From Welwitschia mirabilis (lineage: Eukaryota > Gnetophyta > Gnetopsida > Welwitschiales), in the NCBI GenBank assembly GCA_051453625.1, contig JBOZIK010000001.1, forward strand, positions 237,875,552-237,901,937: a stretch of 26,386 nt of DNA, written 5' to 3'. Below the pieces are notes generated by a model. It had not been told where the DNA came from and did not search any database. It worked only from the letters and a program-made list of their open reading frames with translations. Position 1 is the first letter of the stretch. Every line of letters begins with the position of its first letter. This document shows, piece by piece, positions 1-10,216 of this stretch. Made by a program: the position numbers and the translations under genes.

Positions 1-289
1 AGAAGAGATTTGGCATAAACAATTAGGTCATGTTAACTATGATCAGTTGAAAATGATTATTTATAAAAATATTATGAAAGGTATTCCTAAGACAAATGTG
101 AAAAGATAATATTTATGTGATGCATGTCAAAAACAAAAACAAATAAGTACTTCACATAAAATTAAAACCTAGACTTTCACAACTATGCCATTAGAGCTTA
201 TCCATATGGATCTAGTAGGTTCTTCTTAAACTCAAAGCCTAGGTGGTAAATGTTATTTTCTCACTATGGTTGATGACTTCTCTAGATTC
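1..289 (+). pseudogene. Ty1/copia integrase N-terminal fragment (decayed)
   Basis: Reading frame 2 gives the zinc-binding start of a copia integrase. It shows WHKQLGHVNY with the two His of the HHCC finger, then CDACQK with the two Cys, then LELIHMDLVG with the first catalytic Asp, and LTMVDDFSRF. Stop codons interrupt the frame after the zinc finger His pair, before the LELIHMD block and after LVGSS, so it cannot encode a working protein. The fragment begins at the window edge and runs into a gap at 290. It matches 390-669 at about 94 percent by eye without indels, including the first two of these stops, so the two stretches share a decayed ancestor. In the intact family this enzyme inserts the retrotransposon cDNA into the nuclear genome. 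The fold assignment is secure; the copia lineage is not resolved. Confidence 0.85.
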
Positions 290-669
290 NNNNNNNNNNN
301 NNNNNNNNNNNNNNNNNNNNNNNNNNNNNNNNNNNNNNNNNNNNNNNNNNNNNNNNNNNNNNNNNNNNNNNNNNNNNNNNNNNNNNNNNTTGGCATAAAC
401 AATTAGGTCATGTTAACTATGATCAGTTGAAAATGGTTATTTAAAAAAACATTATGAAAGGTATTCCTAAGAGAAATGTGGAAAAATAATATTTATGTGA
501 TGCATGTTAAAAACAAAAACAAATAAGGACTTCACATAAAATTAAAACCTAGACTTCCACAACTATGCCATTAGAGCTTATCCATATGGATCTGGTAGGT
601 CCCGTTTAAACTCAAAGTCTAGGTGGTAAATGTTATTTTCTCACTATGGCTAATGACTTTTCTAGATTC
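10..669. repeat. Gap-flanking direct repeat (10-289 and 390-669)
   Basis: 280 bp of equal length with about 18 substitutions and no indel. The left copy ends at the gap, the right copy begins right after it. Confidence 0.85.
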
Positions 670-992
670 ACTCGTATGGCCTTCCTGTCAAACAACTCTG
701 AAGCATACACATGTTACATTAAAATATGCAAAGATTTAAAATAAAAAAGAGTATACCATGAATAAAATAATAAGTGATCAAAGTGGTGAATTTGAGAACC
801 ATTTTTCTGAGAAATATTGCATTAATAATGAAATTGATCATCAATTTTTGGCCCCAAAGACACCACACCAAAATGGTATAACTAAAAAAAAGAACGTATT
901 TCTTCAATAAATATCATAAACCATGTTAAATGATAAAGAGGTTCCTAAATCATTTTGGGATGAGGCAGTTAGCATAGCTTGCTATATTATTA
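390..992 (+). pseudogene. Ty1/copia integrase fragment, second contig copy (decayed)
   Basis: This repeats the HHCC finger and first-Asp region of 10-289 and continues through the integrase core. SDQSGEFENHF carries the second catalytic Asp, and APKTPHQNGITKKKN covers the block that should hold the catalytic Glu (normally NGVVERKN). Here that Glu is Lys, so the DDE triad is broken. FWDEAVSIACYII follows and then the sequence meets a gap at 993. Several stops and at least one frameshift (around 735) interrupt it. The same E-to-K change occurs in the neighbouring copy at about 1780, so it predates their separation. It is part of a dead retrotransposon pol gene. Whether it is a separate insertion or an overlapping contig of the same element cannot be settled here. 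Confidence 0.83.
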
Positions 993-1092
993 NNNNNNNN
1001 NNNNNNNNNNNNNNNNNNNNNNNNNNNNNNNNNNNNNNNNNNNNNNNNNNNNNNNNNNNNNNNNNNNNNNNNNNNNNNNNNNNNNNNNNNNN

Positions 1093-2784
1093 TATATAAA
1101 TGATTTAAAGCATAATTTATTAAGCATTAGTCAAATTTGTAACAAAGGTCATAAGGTAGTTTTCGATAAATCAAAATGTAAAAATTTATAGGAAAATATA
1201 ATGATGTAATTCTTAGAGCAAGTAGAATAGACAACGTATATAGCATAGATCAATTGTATTTTTCATATTATTTTTTAAATGTCCCTTAAGAAGAGCTTTG
1301 TCACAAATGATTAGGTCATGTTAATTATGATAAATTGAGAATGATTATTTGTAAAAACATTATGAAAGGTATTTCTAAGATAAATATAGAAAAATAAGGT
1401 TTATGTGACGCATGCCAAAAAGGAAAACAAATAATGACTTCACATAAAAGTAAAAACCAGAATTCCACAACTATGCCGTTAGAGCTTATCCATATGGACT
1501 TGGCAGATTCCACTCAAACTAGAAGTCTAGGTGGTAAACATTATTTTCTCACTATGGTTGATGACTTCTCTAGATATAATTAGATAGACTTCCTATTAAA
1601 CAAGTCTAAAGCATATAAATATTGAGTTAAGATATTCAAAAAGATTCAAAATAAAAAAGAGTATGCCATAAATAAAATAATAAGTGATCAAAGTGGTGAA
1701 TTTGATAACCATTTTTTTGAGAAATATTACATTAATAATGAAATTGATCATTAATTTTTGGCCCCAAAGACACCACACCAAAATGGTATAACTAAAAAAA
1801 AGAACATATTTCTTTAATAAATATCATAAATCATGTTAAATGATAAAGAGGTTCCTAAATCATTTTGAGATGAGGCAATTAGCATAGCTTGCTATATTAT
1901 TAACAGAGTATATCTTAGGCCAAGTATAGATAAAACATCATATGATTTATGAAAAGAAATACAACATAATGTCTCATTTTTTAAAGTCTTAAAAAGTAAA
2001 TGTTATATGCTAAAAAATAGAGAACATTTGAGTAAATTCAAGTCTAAAGTTGATAAAGCTATATTTTTAGATTACTCAACTATAAGTAGATCATATCTTG
2101 TTTTCAACAAGAAAATGTTAATGGTAAAAGAGTTAATAAATATGCAAATTGATGAGATTAATGCAAGACCAAACTACACAGATGAAGATGAAGTCATAAC
2201 TACAAGTATCCCCACAACTAATGGAGTAACTACTAAAAGTAATTAAGTTCCATCAAAATAAGGTACTTAAAAAAAGACCAAATTATTAAAAGATCATCCT
2301 ATAGAATCTATTATTGAAAAAGTTGATTCAAAAATAAAGAAGAGAGGTTCTATAAAGAATTTGTATGCTTATGTTTGTTATGTTTCAAAAATAGAACCCA
2401 AAAAATTTGAAGTAGCTAAAATTCATGAGGAATGGATGATGACAATGTAAGATGAACTATAATAGTTCAAGAGGAATAATGTTTAGAAGCTTTTATAAAG
2501 GCTAAAATATAAAAATGTCATTGGAACGAAGTGTATTTCTTAAAAAAAATGTAATGAAGAAAACAATGTCATTAAAAAGAAGGCAAGGTTAGTAGCACAA
2601 GGCTACAATTAAATAGAAGTCATTAATGTAGGTGATACTTTTGCTCCTATTACAAGGCTTGATAGCATTAGAATATTCTTGTCTTTTACAGCCTATAAAA
2701 TTTTAGAGTTTATCAAATAGATGTAAAGAGATTTTTTTTAAATGTACTTTAAATGAAGAAGTTTATGTAGAGAAACTACAAGGT
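1093..2784 (+). pseudogene. Ty1/copia pol: GAG-pre-integrase, integrase, linker and start of reverse transcriptase
   Basis: This is the longest pol stretch of the left-hand element. Domains in order: a GAG-pre-integrase remnant (INDLKHNLLSISQICNKGHK, about 1097-1156); an integrase HHCC finger and core (1290-1830, with MDLAD, VDDFSRY, SDQSGEFDN and the NGITKKKN block that lacks the catalytic Glu); an FWDEA-like segment with Trp turned into a stop; an open linker of 79 codons (2007-2246); and the reverse transcriptase N-terminal half (2520-2780, with KARLVAQGYN, TFAPITRLDSIRIFLSF and YQIDVK, which keeps the first catalytic Asp). More than ten in-frame stops and several frameshifts break it. The order integrase before reverse transcriptase is diagnostic of Ty1/copia rather than Ty3/gypsy. 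Confidence 0.88.
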
Positions 2785-2913
2785 NNNNNNNNNNNNNNNN
2801 NNNNNNNNNNNNNNNNNNNNNNNNNNNNNNNNNNNNNNNNNNNNNNNNNNNNNNNNNNNNNNNNNNNNNNNNNNNNNNNNNNNNAAGAAGTTTATGTAGA
2901 GAAACTACAAGGT
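2756..2913. repeat. Gap-flanking direct repeat (29 bp, exact)
   Basis: 2756-2784 and 2885-2913 are identical and abut the 100-N gap. The reverse transcriptase frame is probably continuous here without the N and without one of the two copies. Confidence 0.85.
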
Positions 2914-3321
2914 TTTATTGATCTTCATAAAACTGATCATGTATAGACTTAACAAATCCCTGTATGAATTAAAGCAAGCTCCAAGTGCTTGATTTGAAAA
3001 TCTAGTCACTTTTTTAAATAAAAATGGATACATTTGTAGAACTATAGACAAAATGTTGTTTGTAAAGAACTTGAAAAAAAAAATTCATTATTATATAGAT
3101 TTATGTAGATGATATTATATTTAATGCCTCAAATGAAAAGTTGTCAAAATAATTTGTAACTATTATGAAACTCATTTTGAAATGAGTATGCTTGAAGAAG
3201 TAAAGATGTTTCTTGGTTTACAAATAAAGCAATTAAAAGATGGAATATTTATTTCTTAATACAAATATGTAAGAGATTTAATCAAATGCTTTGGATTACA
3301 AAATGCAAAAATAACTAACAC
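2885..3321 (+). pseudogene. Ty1/copia reverse transcriptase, palm region (decayed)
   Basis: This continues the reverse transcriptase after a gap. Visible blocks are EEVYVEKLQGF, a YRLNKSLYELKQAPSAW-like block in which Trp has become a stop, LNKNGYICRT, the active-site box YVDD intact at 3102-3113 (reads IYVDDIIFNAS), then EMSMLEEVKMFLGLQIKQ and LIKCFGLQNAKITNT. The YVDD box lies in a different frame from the sequence just upstream, which marks a frameshift near the A-run at about 3072-3081. YVDD is the usual plant copia form of the catalytic motif. The fragment stops at a 215-N gap. Confidence 0.87.
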
Positions 3322-3536
3322 NNNNNNNNNNNNNNNNNNNNNNNNNNNNNNNNNNNNNNNNNNNNNNNNNNNNNNNNNNNNNNNNNNNNNNNNNNNNNNN
3401 NNNNNNNNNNNNNNNNNNNNNNNNNNNNNNNNNNNNNNNNNNNNNNNNNNNNNNNNNNNNNNNNNNNNNNNNNNNNNNNNNNNNNNNNNNNNNNNNNNNN
3501 NNNNNNNNNNNNNNNNNNNNNNNNNNNNNNNNNNNN

Positions 3537-4047
3537 GTGATTATGGCTTATGGTATCCTACAAAGATATCCTTTGAACTTATAGGTTTTAGTAATGCAGA
3601 TTGGGCTAGTTGTAATAATAATAGAAAGAGCATAAGTGAAAATTATTTCCTATTAAGTTTATGCTTAATAGGATGGGCAAGTAAGAAATAAAACTTTATC
3701 TCTCTCTCAACTATAGAAGCAGAATATATTGTCATAGGTAATTGTTGTACTCATCTTTTGTGAATGAAATAAATGCTAAAAGACTTTGGTATTAATTTTA
3801 AATAAGTTCCTATATTTTGTAACAATACTAGTGCTATAAACAAATCAAAAAAATATTTTTTAGTACTCAAGAACCAAACATATTAAGCTAGGGCATCATT
3901 TCGTAAAAGATCACAAAAGAACACATCTCTATAAACTTTGTGAGTATAAACCAACAGCAGGTAGATATTTTTACTGAGCCCCTGAATTTTGATACTTCTC
4001 TTCATCTTAGAAATGAACTGGGGTTTATCTCATTGTTCTATGACTAA
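3537..4047 (+). pseudogene. Ty1/copia RNase H and end of pol (decayed)
   Basis: This is the RNase H domain of copia pol. It shows GFSNADWASCNNNRKSIS, IGWASKK, SLSTIEAEYIVIGNCCTHLL and VPIFCNNTSAI. The catalytic Glu in the EAEY block is kept. The usual Asp in SDADWA and in CDNTSAI both read Asn (GAT to AAT type changes), so the active site is lost. After a frameshift at the A-run near 3848 the C-terminal tail reads VDIFTEPLNFDTSLHLRNEL and ends in a TAA at 4045-4047. The tail is the conserved end of copia polyproteins. RNase H removes RNA from the RNA:DNA hybrid during cDNA synthesis. Confidence 0.85.
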
Positions 4048-4646
4048 TTGTAGTATGCTTGACTAGATCCTTGATTTATTCGATTGGATGTGGTCAATCG
4101 ACTGGAATAAAAACTCAGTTTCCGGGACTCTCTTAGTTTTATAGGCCCTTCAGAGGATGTTGGTTGTGTAGAATGGAAATTTATTTGCTNNNNNNNNNNN
4201 NNNNNNNNNNNNNNNNNNNNNNNNNNNNNNNNNNNNNNNNNNNNNNNNNNNNNNNNNNNNNNNNNNNNNNNNNNNNNNNNNNNNNNNNNTAAACAAATCA
4301 AAAAATATTTTTCAGTGCTCAAGAACCAAACATATTAATCTAGGGCATCATTTCGTAAAAGATCAAGTAGAAAAGAAACATCTCTATAAACTTTGTGAGT
4401 ATAAACCAACAACTAGTAGATATTTTTACTAAACCCTTGAATTTTGATACTTTTCTTCATCTTAGAAATGAACTGGAGTTTATCTCATTGTTCTATGGCT
4501 AATTACATGACGGTTGACTAGATCCTTGATTTATTCAATTGGATGTGGTCGATCGACTGGAATAAAAACTCGGTTTCCTAAACCCTCTTAGTTTTGTAAG
4601 CCCTTCAGAGGATATTGGTTGTGTAGAATGGAAATTTATTTACTAC
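3838..4646. repeat. Gap-flanking direct repeat (3838-4189 and 4290-4646)
   Basis: About 355 bp covering the pol tail and 3' non-coding region recur across the gap at roughly 94 percent with small indels. The second copy keeps GTAGAAAAGAAAC, which is partly missing in the first. Confidence 0.8.
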
Positions 4647-5088
4647 ATAGAAACTATATTATCTGTCTCCATCTTTTCATATGCTTATATTTGATTATGT
4701 TTATGCATGTATGTTTTTGATCTCTCCTTTATCATTAATGTAAAAAGTGGGAAAATTAGTTGTATGTCTCTTTGTAATGCTTATAATTGTAATGCTTATA
4801 AAAATTCACTTGATTTTACACTTTCAATTTGTATCTCAATTTTTTTTTTGGTGTAATTCAAAGATCCATATTAGCTTTAAATTTTTCTGTGATGAAACTT
4901 AAGGGTTTAAACGATGTTATTTTACATTTGTAATTAATTTTATTATTCAAAAAATTTGTGCATTCTCATTAACTCTCTAAATGTACACCTTAAAATTTTT
5001 TTATTTTAGCATAAAATTTGACTTATTAAAATGTCTTAAATTAGTTTCAAAAGGCTGAATATCTTATAAAGAATGGTAGGCATTTTAT
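4048..5088 (+). other. 3' non-coding part of the copia element, between pol and the polypurine tract
   Basis: No coding frame is recognisable. The stretch holds a duplicated copy of the pol tail (4290-4502) because of the gap at 4190-4289. It also has short TCGACTGG-type motifs (4097-4104 and 4552-4559) like those in the LTR, and then AT-rich filler. Its position between the end of RNase H and a polypurine tract fits the 3' untranslated region of a long copia element; some plant copia lineages carry an envelope-like frame here, but none is visible. Confidence 0.6.
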
Positions 5089-5097
5089 GAGGGGGAG
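5089..5097 (+). other. Polypurine tract, plus-strand primer of the copia element
   Basis: GAGGGGGAG stands out in an AT-rich setting about 1 kb after the end of pol and directly before the presumed LTR. Plant copia elements typically show a GGGGGAG tract at this place, which resists RNase H and primes plus-strand DNA synthesis. Confidence 0.75.
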
Positions 5098-5333
5098 TTT
5101 TCTTAGTTTTAAATATTTTACAACTAAGTATTATTTGCCATTAATATTAGAAGGGAAGATTATTAGATTATGTTTTATCAATTGATGTTAAACTAATGTT
5201 TTATATATAGTAAATTTTGTGTATCTTTTGTAGAAAATGTTAACCACCTATAGGTTAGATGCTGAAGCCATGAATGTCAAAATTTAATCACTAGAAACTT
5301 CTCAAGCTAAGTTATCCTCTTGAGGGATCATCT

Positions 5334-5461
5334 AGACTTTTAAGGGGNNNNNNNNNNNNNNNNNNNNNNNNNNNNNNNNNNNNNNNNNNNNNNNNNNNNN
5401 NNNNNNNNNNNNNNNNNNNNNNNNNNNNNNNNNNNNNNNNNNNNNNNAGACTTTTAAGGGG
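5334..5461. repeat. Gap-flanking direct repeat (14 bp, exact)
   Basis: AGACTTTTAAGGGG ends at the left gap edge (5334-5347) and begins right after the gap (5448-5461). Confidence 0.75.
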
Positions 5462-6110
5462 TCGACTCTACCTAGAGCATACTCTCAGAATTGAATTAAA
5501 TTCAAAGGGATTGACTGGATTTCTAATGGAGTTGACTAGACCTCTGATCTCGAGAGACAGTGGCCCTAAACTGAATGACAAGGGGTCAATCAGATCTTTG
5601 AAGCGGTCGACTAGATTTATGGACTTGAGAACAGTACTCCTAAACTGATTGTTAGGGGCTCGACTGAACCTTTAAAGGAGTCGATTAGACCTAAGCATTA
5701 TGCAACTCATATTCCTAAGTTGNNNNNNNNNNNNNNNNNNNNNNNNNNNNNNNNNNNNNNNNNNNNNNNNNNNNNNNNNNNNNNNNNNNNNNNNNNNNNN
5801 NNNNNNNNNNNNNNNNNNNNNNCTAACCATTATGCAACTAATATTCCTAACTTGATCATCACAGTTTCAATCAAATACCTGAATGGATTGATTAGATCTA
5901 ATGCAAGAAATTAGAATGATCTTTTATCAGGAGTAGGAGGTGATCAGACAGAATTGTAGATGACTAAAATGGGATCAACTGAGCCTTAAATGGCCGACCG
6001 GACATGGAGCCATAAGAAAATGGGATGATAAAAAACTTCACCCAGGTAACTTATGTAAGTCACGACACTAGATGGAGTTGACCAGAATTTTGAGGTGTCG
6101 ACTGACTGGA
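5460..6110 (+). repeat. Degenerate GTCGACTRGA motif array inside the copia LTR
   Basis: About a dozen irregularly spaced variants of GGRGTCGACTRGAYYTT occur here, for example at about 5461, 5530, 5584, 5607, 5657, 5681, 5974, 6074 and 6097. Some are intact GTCGAC palindromes and others have C-to-T changes. Partial copies recur in the repeated flank after 6439 and in the 3' non-coding region near 4098 and 4550. Their role is not known to me; they could be U3 promoter elements or relics of a minisatellite. Confidence 0.6.
5691..5854. repeat. Gap-flanking direct repeat (32 bp)
   Basis: 5691-5722 and 5823-5854 differ at three bases and abut the gap on both sides. Confidence 0.75.
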
Positions 6111-6723
6111 ACAAAACTAAAATTTTCTATCTATTTTGTATCTATTAGATATCCATTTTCTATACATTGTAAGTTCATTTTAAATTATAATAAACCTTAA
6201 AAGACTTTCAAGATAAATAGCTAAGAGAGATATAACTAAAAAGACTTTTTTAACTCTTGATCAAAGGACTAAATATTTGGATATCTACAATATTATCTTG
6301 GCTTTATAATCCTGATTAAGGAAGATCTATCATCTATTNNNNNNNNNNNNNNNNNNNNNNNNNNNNNNNNNNNNNNNNNNNNNNNNNNNNNNNNNNNNNN
6401 NNNNNNNNNNNNNNNNNNNNNNNNNNNNNNNNNNNNNNTGTAAGTCACGACACTAGATGAAGTCAACTAGAATTTTGAGGTGTCAACTGACCAAAACAGA
6501 ACTAAAATTTTCTATCTATTCTATATCTATTAGATATCCATTTTCTATACATTTTAAGTTCATTTTAAATTATAATAAACCCTAAAATACTTTCAAAATA
6601 AATAGCTAAGAGAGATATGACTAAAAAGACTTTTTTGACTCTTGATCAAAGGACTGAATATTTGGATATCTACAATAGTATCTTGGCTTTATAATTCTGA
6701 TTAAGGAAGATCTATCATCTATT
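6054..6723. repeat. Gap-flanking direct repeat (285 bp)
   Basis: 6054-6338 and 6439-6723 are the same length and about 94 to 95 percent alike by eye. Both lie in the copia LTR. Confidence 0.8.
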
Positions 6724-7252
6724 GTATCTATACATTCAAAGATAGATCTAGTGCTTCATCTATTGTATTATCTATAGAAGAAGAGCTTCCTTGAATTCAT
6801 TGTACTAAAGAATGAGTGATATTTATGTATCAAGGAATCCTTACCATCACTATTACACCCTCTAAAGGTTGAGGTTGAACCTACAGAAGTCCATTAGAAA
6901 GGTTAAAACTTAACCTAAAAAAGTCCATGTGTAAAGATCACAAGTGAATATATAATACCTGAAAGAGCTAACAAAGATCCAAATCAAGCTTGGTGATAAG
7001 TTAATTATTGAGAGTGGAGTAGAAGGTTTTTTGAACCACTACAAAATCTTGCATGCATCTTTTTCATATTTTATGCTTTTAGTTAGTTTTATTACTTTAA
7101 ATACTTTCAGTCTTCTTTTTCATGAATAAAGTTCATTAGAAATTTAGTTTTAACAAGTTTTTGTTATATCGTGAGTTCTTTTAGTTAATTGTTTAAAGAA
7201 ACTATTCATCCCCCTCCCCCCTCTCCCCCTCTAATAGTTCTCGGTCCTATCA

Positions 7253-8234
7253 TAAAGTTCTACAAAAATATATAAAAGAGGGAATAATAGAGACCGAACT
7301 CAAACATAAAAGAAGAATGGATAATTATTCCTCGTGAGGATTCTCTTTCAGTGGATTATTTTTTTGATCATGGACAAACGAGCCCTAAACATTTTGTTTA
7401 GTAATGATAATGATAGGATGTTTCTCCTATGTGAAAGAAAATAACTAACATCCATTCTAAAATTTTGAGCTTTATCAATAGATTACTTTCTATTGTCTGA
7501 TAACTTCTTCTATCATTTTTTGCAATCATTTATTTTGTTAAAACCAAAATTAGATTCTTATTTCTTATCAGACATCATAGTAAACCAACATAGTGCTCTG
7601 GAATCTTCATCTAGGAATCTCTAGATTTACTTCTCCTTGGATCATCAGTGTCTCTACATACCTAAGCACCTCCATTAAAGATTGTAAGTGAAAAATGTTC
7701 ATTAGCTTAACATTTTTTCTTTTTTATTTTTTTAAATTTAATCTTTCAATAGGCTCATATTTGCTTCTTTTCTCTACATTTATTCTAGAAAGAATGGGTC
7801 ATAAGTGATTTTCATCATGAAATTATAATACCAAGATGTTTTTATATATCAAAATTCAATATCAAATGTCCTTAAATCAAGGTGCTAAATGAGTCTCATG
7901 ATCACACAAAGGATAAATGATAGTACTGTCTGAGATCTTAGCAACCATTTAAACACTCCATTGGTAGACTCTTTACTAACATGACTTGGATGTCTATTAA
8001 CCAAGTTAAGTGGTAATGAATCATTATAGAGATTTTAAAAATAATATTTTATGTCAAGATTTTATCAATGTTGAAAGGAGGAACAAGTCTAGGGATTATT
8101 AAGAGTAAAGAATTCATAAAATGCACTATCATTCATAATGATGCAAAACAAGTCTGATGCATGTAATCTAGCACTCAAGATAAGGAATGTAATCATTCAT
8201 TCTTAATTCTTATGTTATAATGTAATGGTCAAGA
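7253..8234. other. No recognisable gene
   Basis: AT-rich sequence on both strands, without an open frame or a motif I recognise. It may contain the downstream, decayed part of the - strand gypsy-type element whose leader lies to the right, but no gag or pol block could be read. Confidence 0.5.
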
Positions 8235-9120
8235 AAGAGAAAAGACAAGTAGAGGATTGGTGGTTCAAGTTCTTATGGTCGCGATTTACCTTTTTTGGCT
8301 TGGTTGGTGCTAACCTCTTTATAACATTATATGCATTTATAATGTAGCTAAATGGGTCCTCCTGTTTCATCCTAGGTGTTTTAACAATTCCTTTTCTTAA
8401 TATAATGCTTTACATTAAATCTTATAAAATATAAAATAAACCATTTTTTTTATGTTAAATGCTTTTACACAATCTATTATAGCTTTCTTCATCCAAGAGT
8501 CTAAGATCCACAAATTTAACTAGCACATAGTGTATTTAGGCATAGATACTAAAACCTAAAATAGCTTAACAACAATTACTCCCAGTGCAAATTGCATTCT
8601 AAGATCTTATAACAACTTCATAGCAACTATGCCTAATAGAATCACTAACCTAGGGCTCTGATACCAAAATGTAAAACCCCAAATTTCTACAGTTGAAAAT
8701 CTTCAAATTTGACACTTCAATTCCAAAATGTGATAACCAAACTTCTACAGTTAAAAANNNNNNNNNNNNNNNNNNNNNNNNNNNNNNNNNNNNNNNNNNN
8801 NNNNNNNNNNNNNNNNNNNNNNNNNNNNNNNNNNNNNNNNNNNNNNNNNNNNNNNNNTTTTCTTAATCTAATGCTTTACATTAAACCTTATAAAATATAA
8901 AATAAACCATTTTTTTGATGTTAAATGCTTTTACACAATCTATTACAGCTTTCTTCATCTAAGAGTCTAAGATCCACAAATTTAACTAGCACATAGTGTA
9001 TTTAGGCATAGATGCTAAAACCTAAAATAGCTTAACAACAATTACTCCTAGTGCAAATTGCATTCTAATATCTTATAACAACTTCATAGCAACTATGCCT
9101 AATAGAATCACTAACCTAAG
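8235..9120 (-). mobile_element. Leader of a gypsy-type LTR retrotransposon (- strand)
   Basis: Read on the minus strand, this follows the primer binding site. It begins TTAGGTTAGTGATTCT and GGCATAGTTGCTATG, which match the leaders at 21893 and 24346 on the + strand (GGGCATAGTTACTACA and similar). It ends near an ACTTGAACCACCAATCC block that also ends those leaders. The stretch is interrupted by a gap at 8758-8857, and 8392-8757 is largely repeated as 8858-9223. No coding frame is seen. The shared order LTR, priming site, leader supports a single family with copies on both strands. Confidence 0.6.
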
Positions 9121-9223
9121 GCTCTGATGCCAAAATGTAAAACCTTAAATTTCTATAGTTGAAAATTTTCAAATTTGACACTCCAATACCAAAATGTAAT
9201 ACCCAAACTTCTAAAGTTAAAAA
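8392..9223. repeat. Gap-flanking direct repeat (366 bp, 8392-8757 and 8858-9223)
   Basis: The sequence that ends at the left side of the 100-N gap is repeated from the first base on its right side, with few mismatches. Both copies hold the leader and the LTR/priming-site junction. It fits two overlapping contigs placed end to end. Confidence 0.75.
8655..8674 (-). other. Primer binding site and LTR end, first contig copy (initiator-Met tRNA type)
   Basis: On the minus strand this reads TTACA, then TT, then TGGTATCAGAGC. That is a perfect 12-base match to the plant initiator-methionine tRNA priming sequence next to a standard TTACA LTR end. It is the best-preserved priming site in the window. 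Confidence 0.85.
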
Positions 9224-9305
9224 ATTAAAACTCGCTCTAATACCAAAACGTAATAATAGGATTTTTCACACTTACAATTTTTTCTATCTTGATACCAAAA
9301 TGTAA
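9121..9305 (-). repeat. Four tandem copies of the LTR-end/priming-site junction
   Basis: On the minus strand, TTACATTTTGGTATCAGAGC-like units start at plus positions 9305, 9253, 9199 and 9140, spaced about 52, 54 and 59 bp. The last (9121-9140) reads TTACATTTTGGCATCAGAGC and is followed by the leader. The unit at 9234-9253 reads TTACGTTTTGGTATTAGAGC. The others are weaker. The + strand relatives have only two such units. The true LTR end is taken as the unit next to the leader. Confidence 0.75.
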
Positions 9306-10216
9306 TGGTAATATAGTTTTTCAATGATTGAAGCTTACTTATTAAAATGTTTCTTTTATTTAACAAGTGGGGTTTATTTGAATAATGGCTCACCTTTTAA
9401 TATATTTAAAACATACCCTTCTAGAATATAAGGGATACGAACTTCAGACTTGATTGAGAAAAATAAGACATATCTTCAAAATAACTACTATGATTTGTCA
9501 ATGAACTCCCTTAAGAATTTCTACTAATTTCTTATGCTTAGAATAAAAATAACAACACTACATAGAATAAAAATTATAACATTACAAAAGATCCTTTAAT
9601 CAATGAAAAATCAACATCTAACCAAATTCCTTTTTAAAATAAACTATTATAATAAANNNNNNNNNNNNNNNNNNNNNNNNNNNNNNNNNNNNNNNNNNNN
9701 NNNNNNNNNNNNNNNNNNNNNNNNNNNNNNNNNNNNNNNNNNNNNNNNNNNNNNNNTGTGATACCCAAACTTCTACAGTTAAAAAAATAAAACTCGCACT
9801 AATACCAAAATTTAACAATAGGATTTTTCACACTTAAAATTGTTTTCTATCTTGATACCAAAACGTAATGGTAATATAGTTTTCTAATGATTGAAGCTTA
9901 CTTATTGAAACATTTCTTTTATCTAATAAGTGGGGTTTATTTGAATAATGGCTCACCTTTTATTATATTTAAAACATACCCTTCTAGAATATAAGGGATA
10001 TGAAATTTAGAATTAATTGAGGAAAATAAGACATATCTTTAAAATAACTACTATGATTTATCAATGAACTCCCTTAAGAATTTTTGCTAATCCTATGCTT
10101 AGAATAAAAATAACAGCACTACATAGAATAAAATAATAACATTACAAGAGATCCTTTAATCAATAGAAAATCAACATCTAAGCGAATTCCTTTTTAAAAT
10201 AAATTATTATAATAAA
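9195..10216. repeat. Gap-flanking direct repeat (9195-9656 and 9757-10216)
   Basis: About 460 bp ending at the left gap edge recur from the first base after the gap, roughly 93 to 95 percent alike by eye with small indels. Both contain the U5 side of the gypsy-type LTR. Confidence 0.75.

Larger units (their letters stand above)
5102..7252 (+). repeat. 3' LTR of the left-hand copia element (interrupted by three gaps)
   Basis: The LTR begins just after the polypurine tract; the expected TG start is degraded (TCTTAG at 5101), so that edge is approximate. The right edge is set by a C-rich tract (7209-7230) followed by TCGGTCCTATCA at 7241-7252. This resembles the C-rich end and CA terminus of long plant copia LTRs. 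No tRNA primer site follows, so this is a 3' rather than a 5' LTR. Subtracting 300 N and about 330 bp of repeated gap flank leaves roughly 1.5 kb of real LTR. The matching 5' LTR would lie left of the window, so the target-site duplication cannot be tested. Confidence 0.65.

Noticed and set aside
719-1781. Similar - strand frames of 61 to 62 codons (719-907, 1596-1781)
   Set aside because: They are the antisense of the copia integrase core, which is securely identified on the + strand.
7205-7234. C/T-rich tract as a possible microsatellite or regulatory element
   Set aside because: A pyrimidine-rich tract just before the CA end is usual for long plant copia LTRs and is explained by that.
8250-8275. 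GTTCAA-type sequence near the leader end as part of a tRNA gene or SINE B box
   Set aside because: No A box, cloverleaf or poly(A) tail could be found nearby on either strand.
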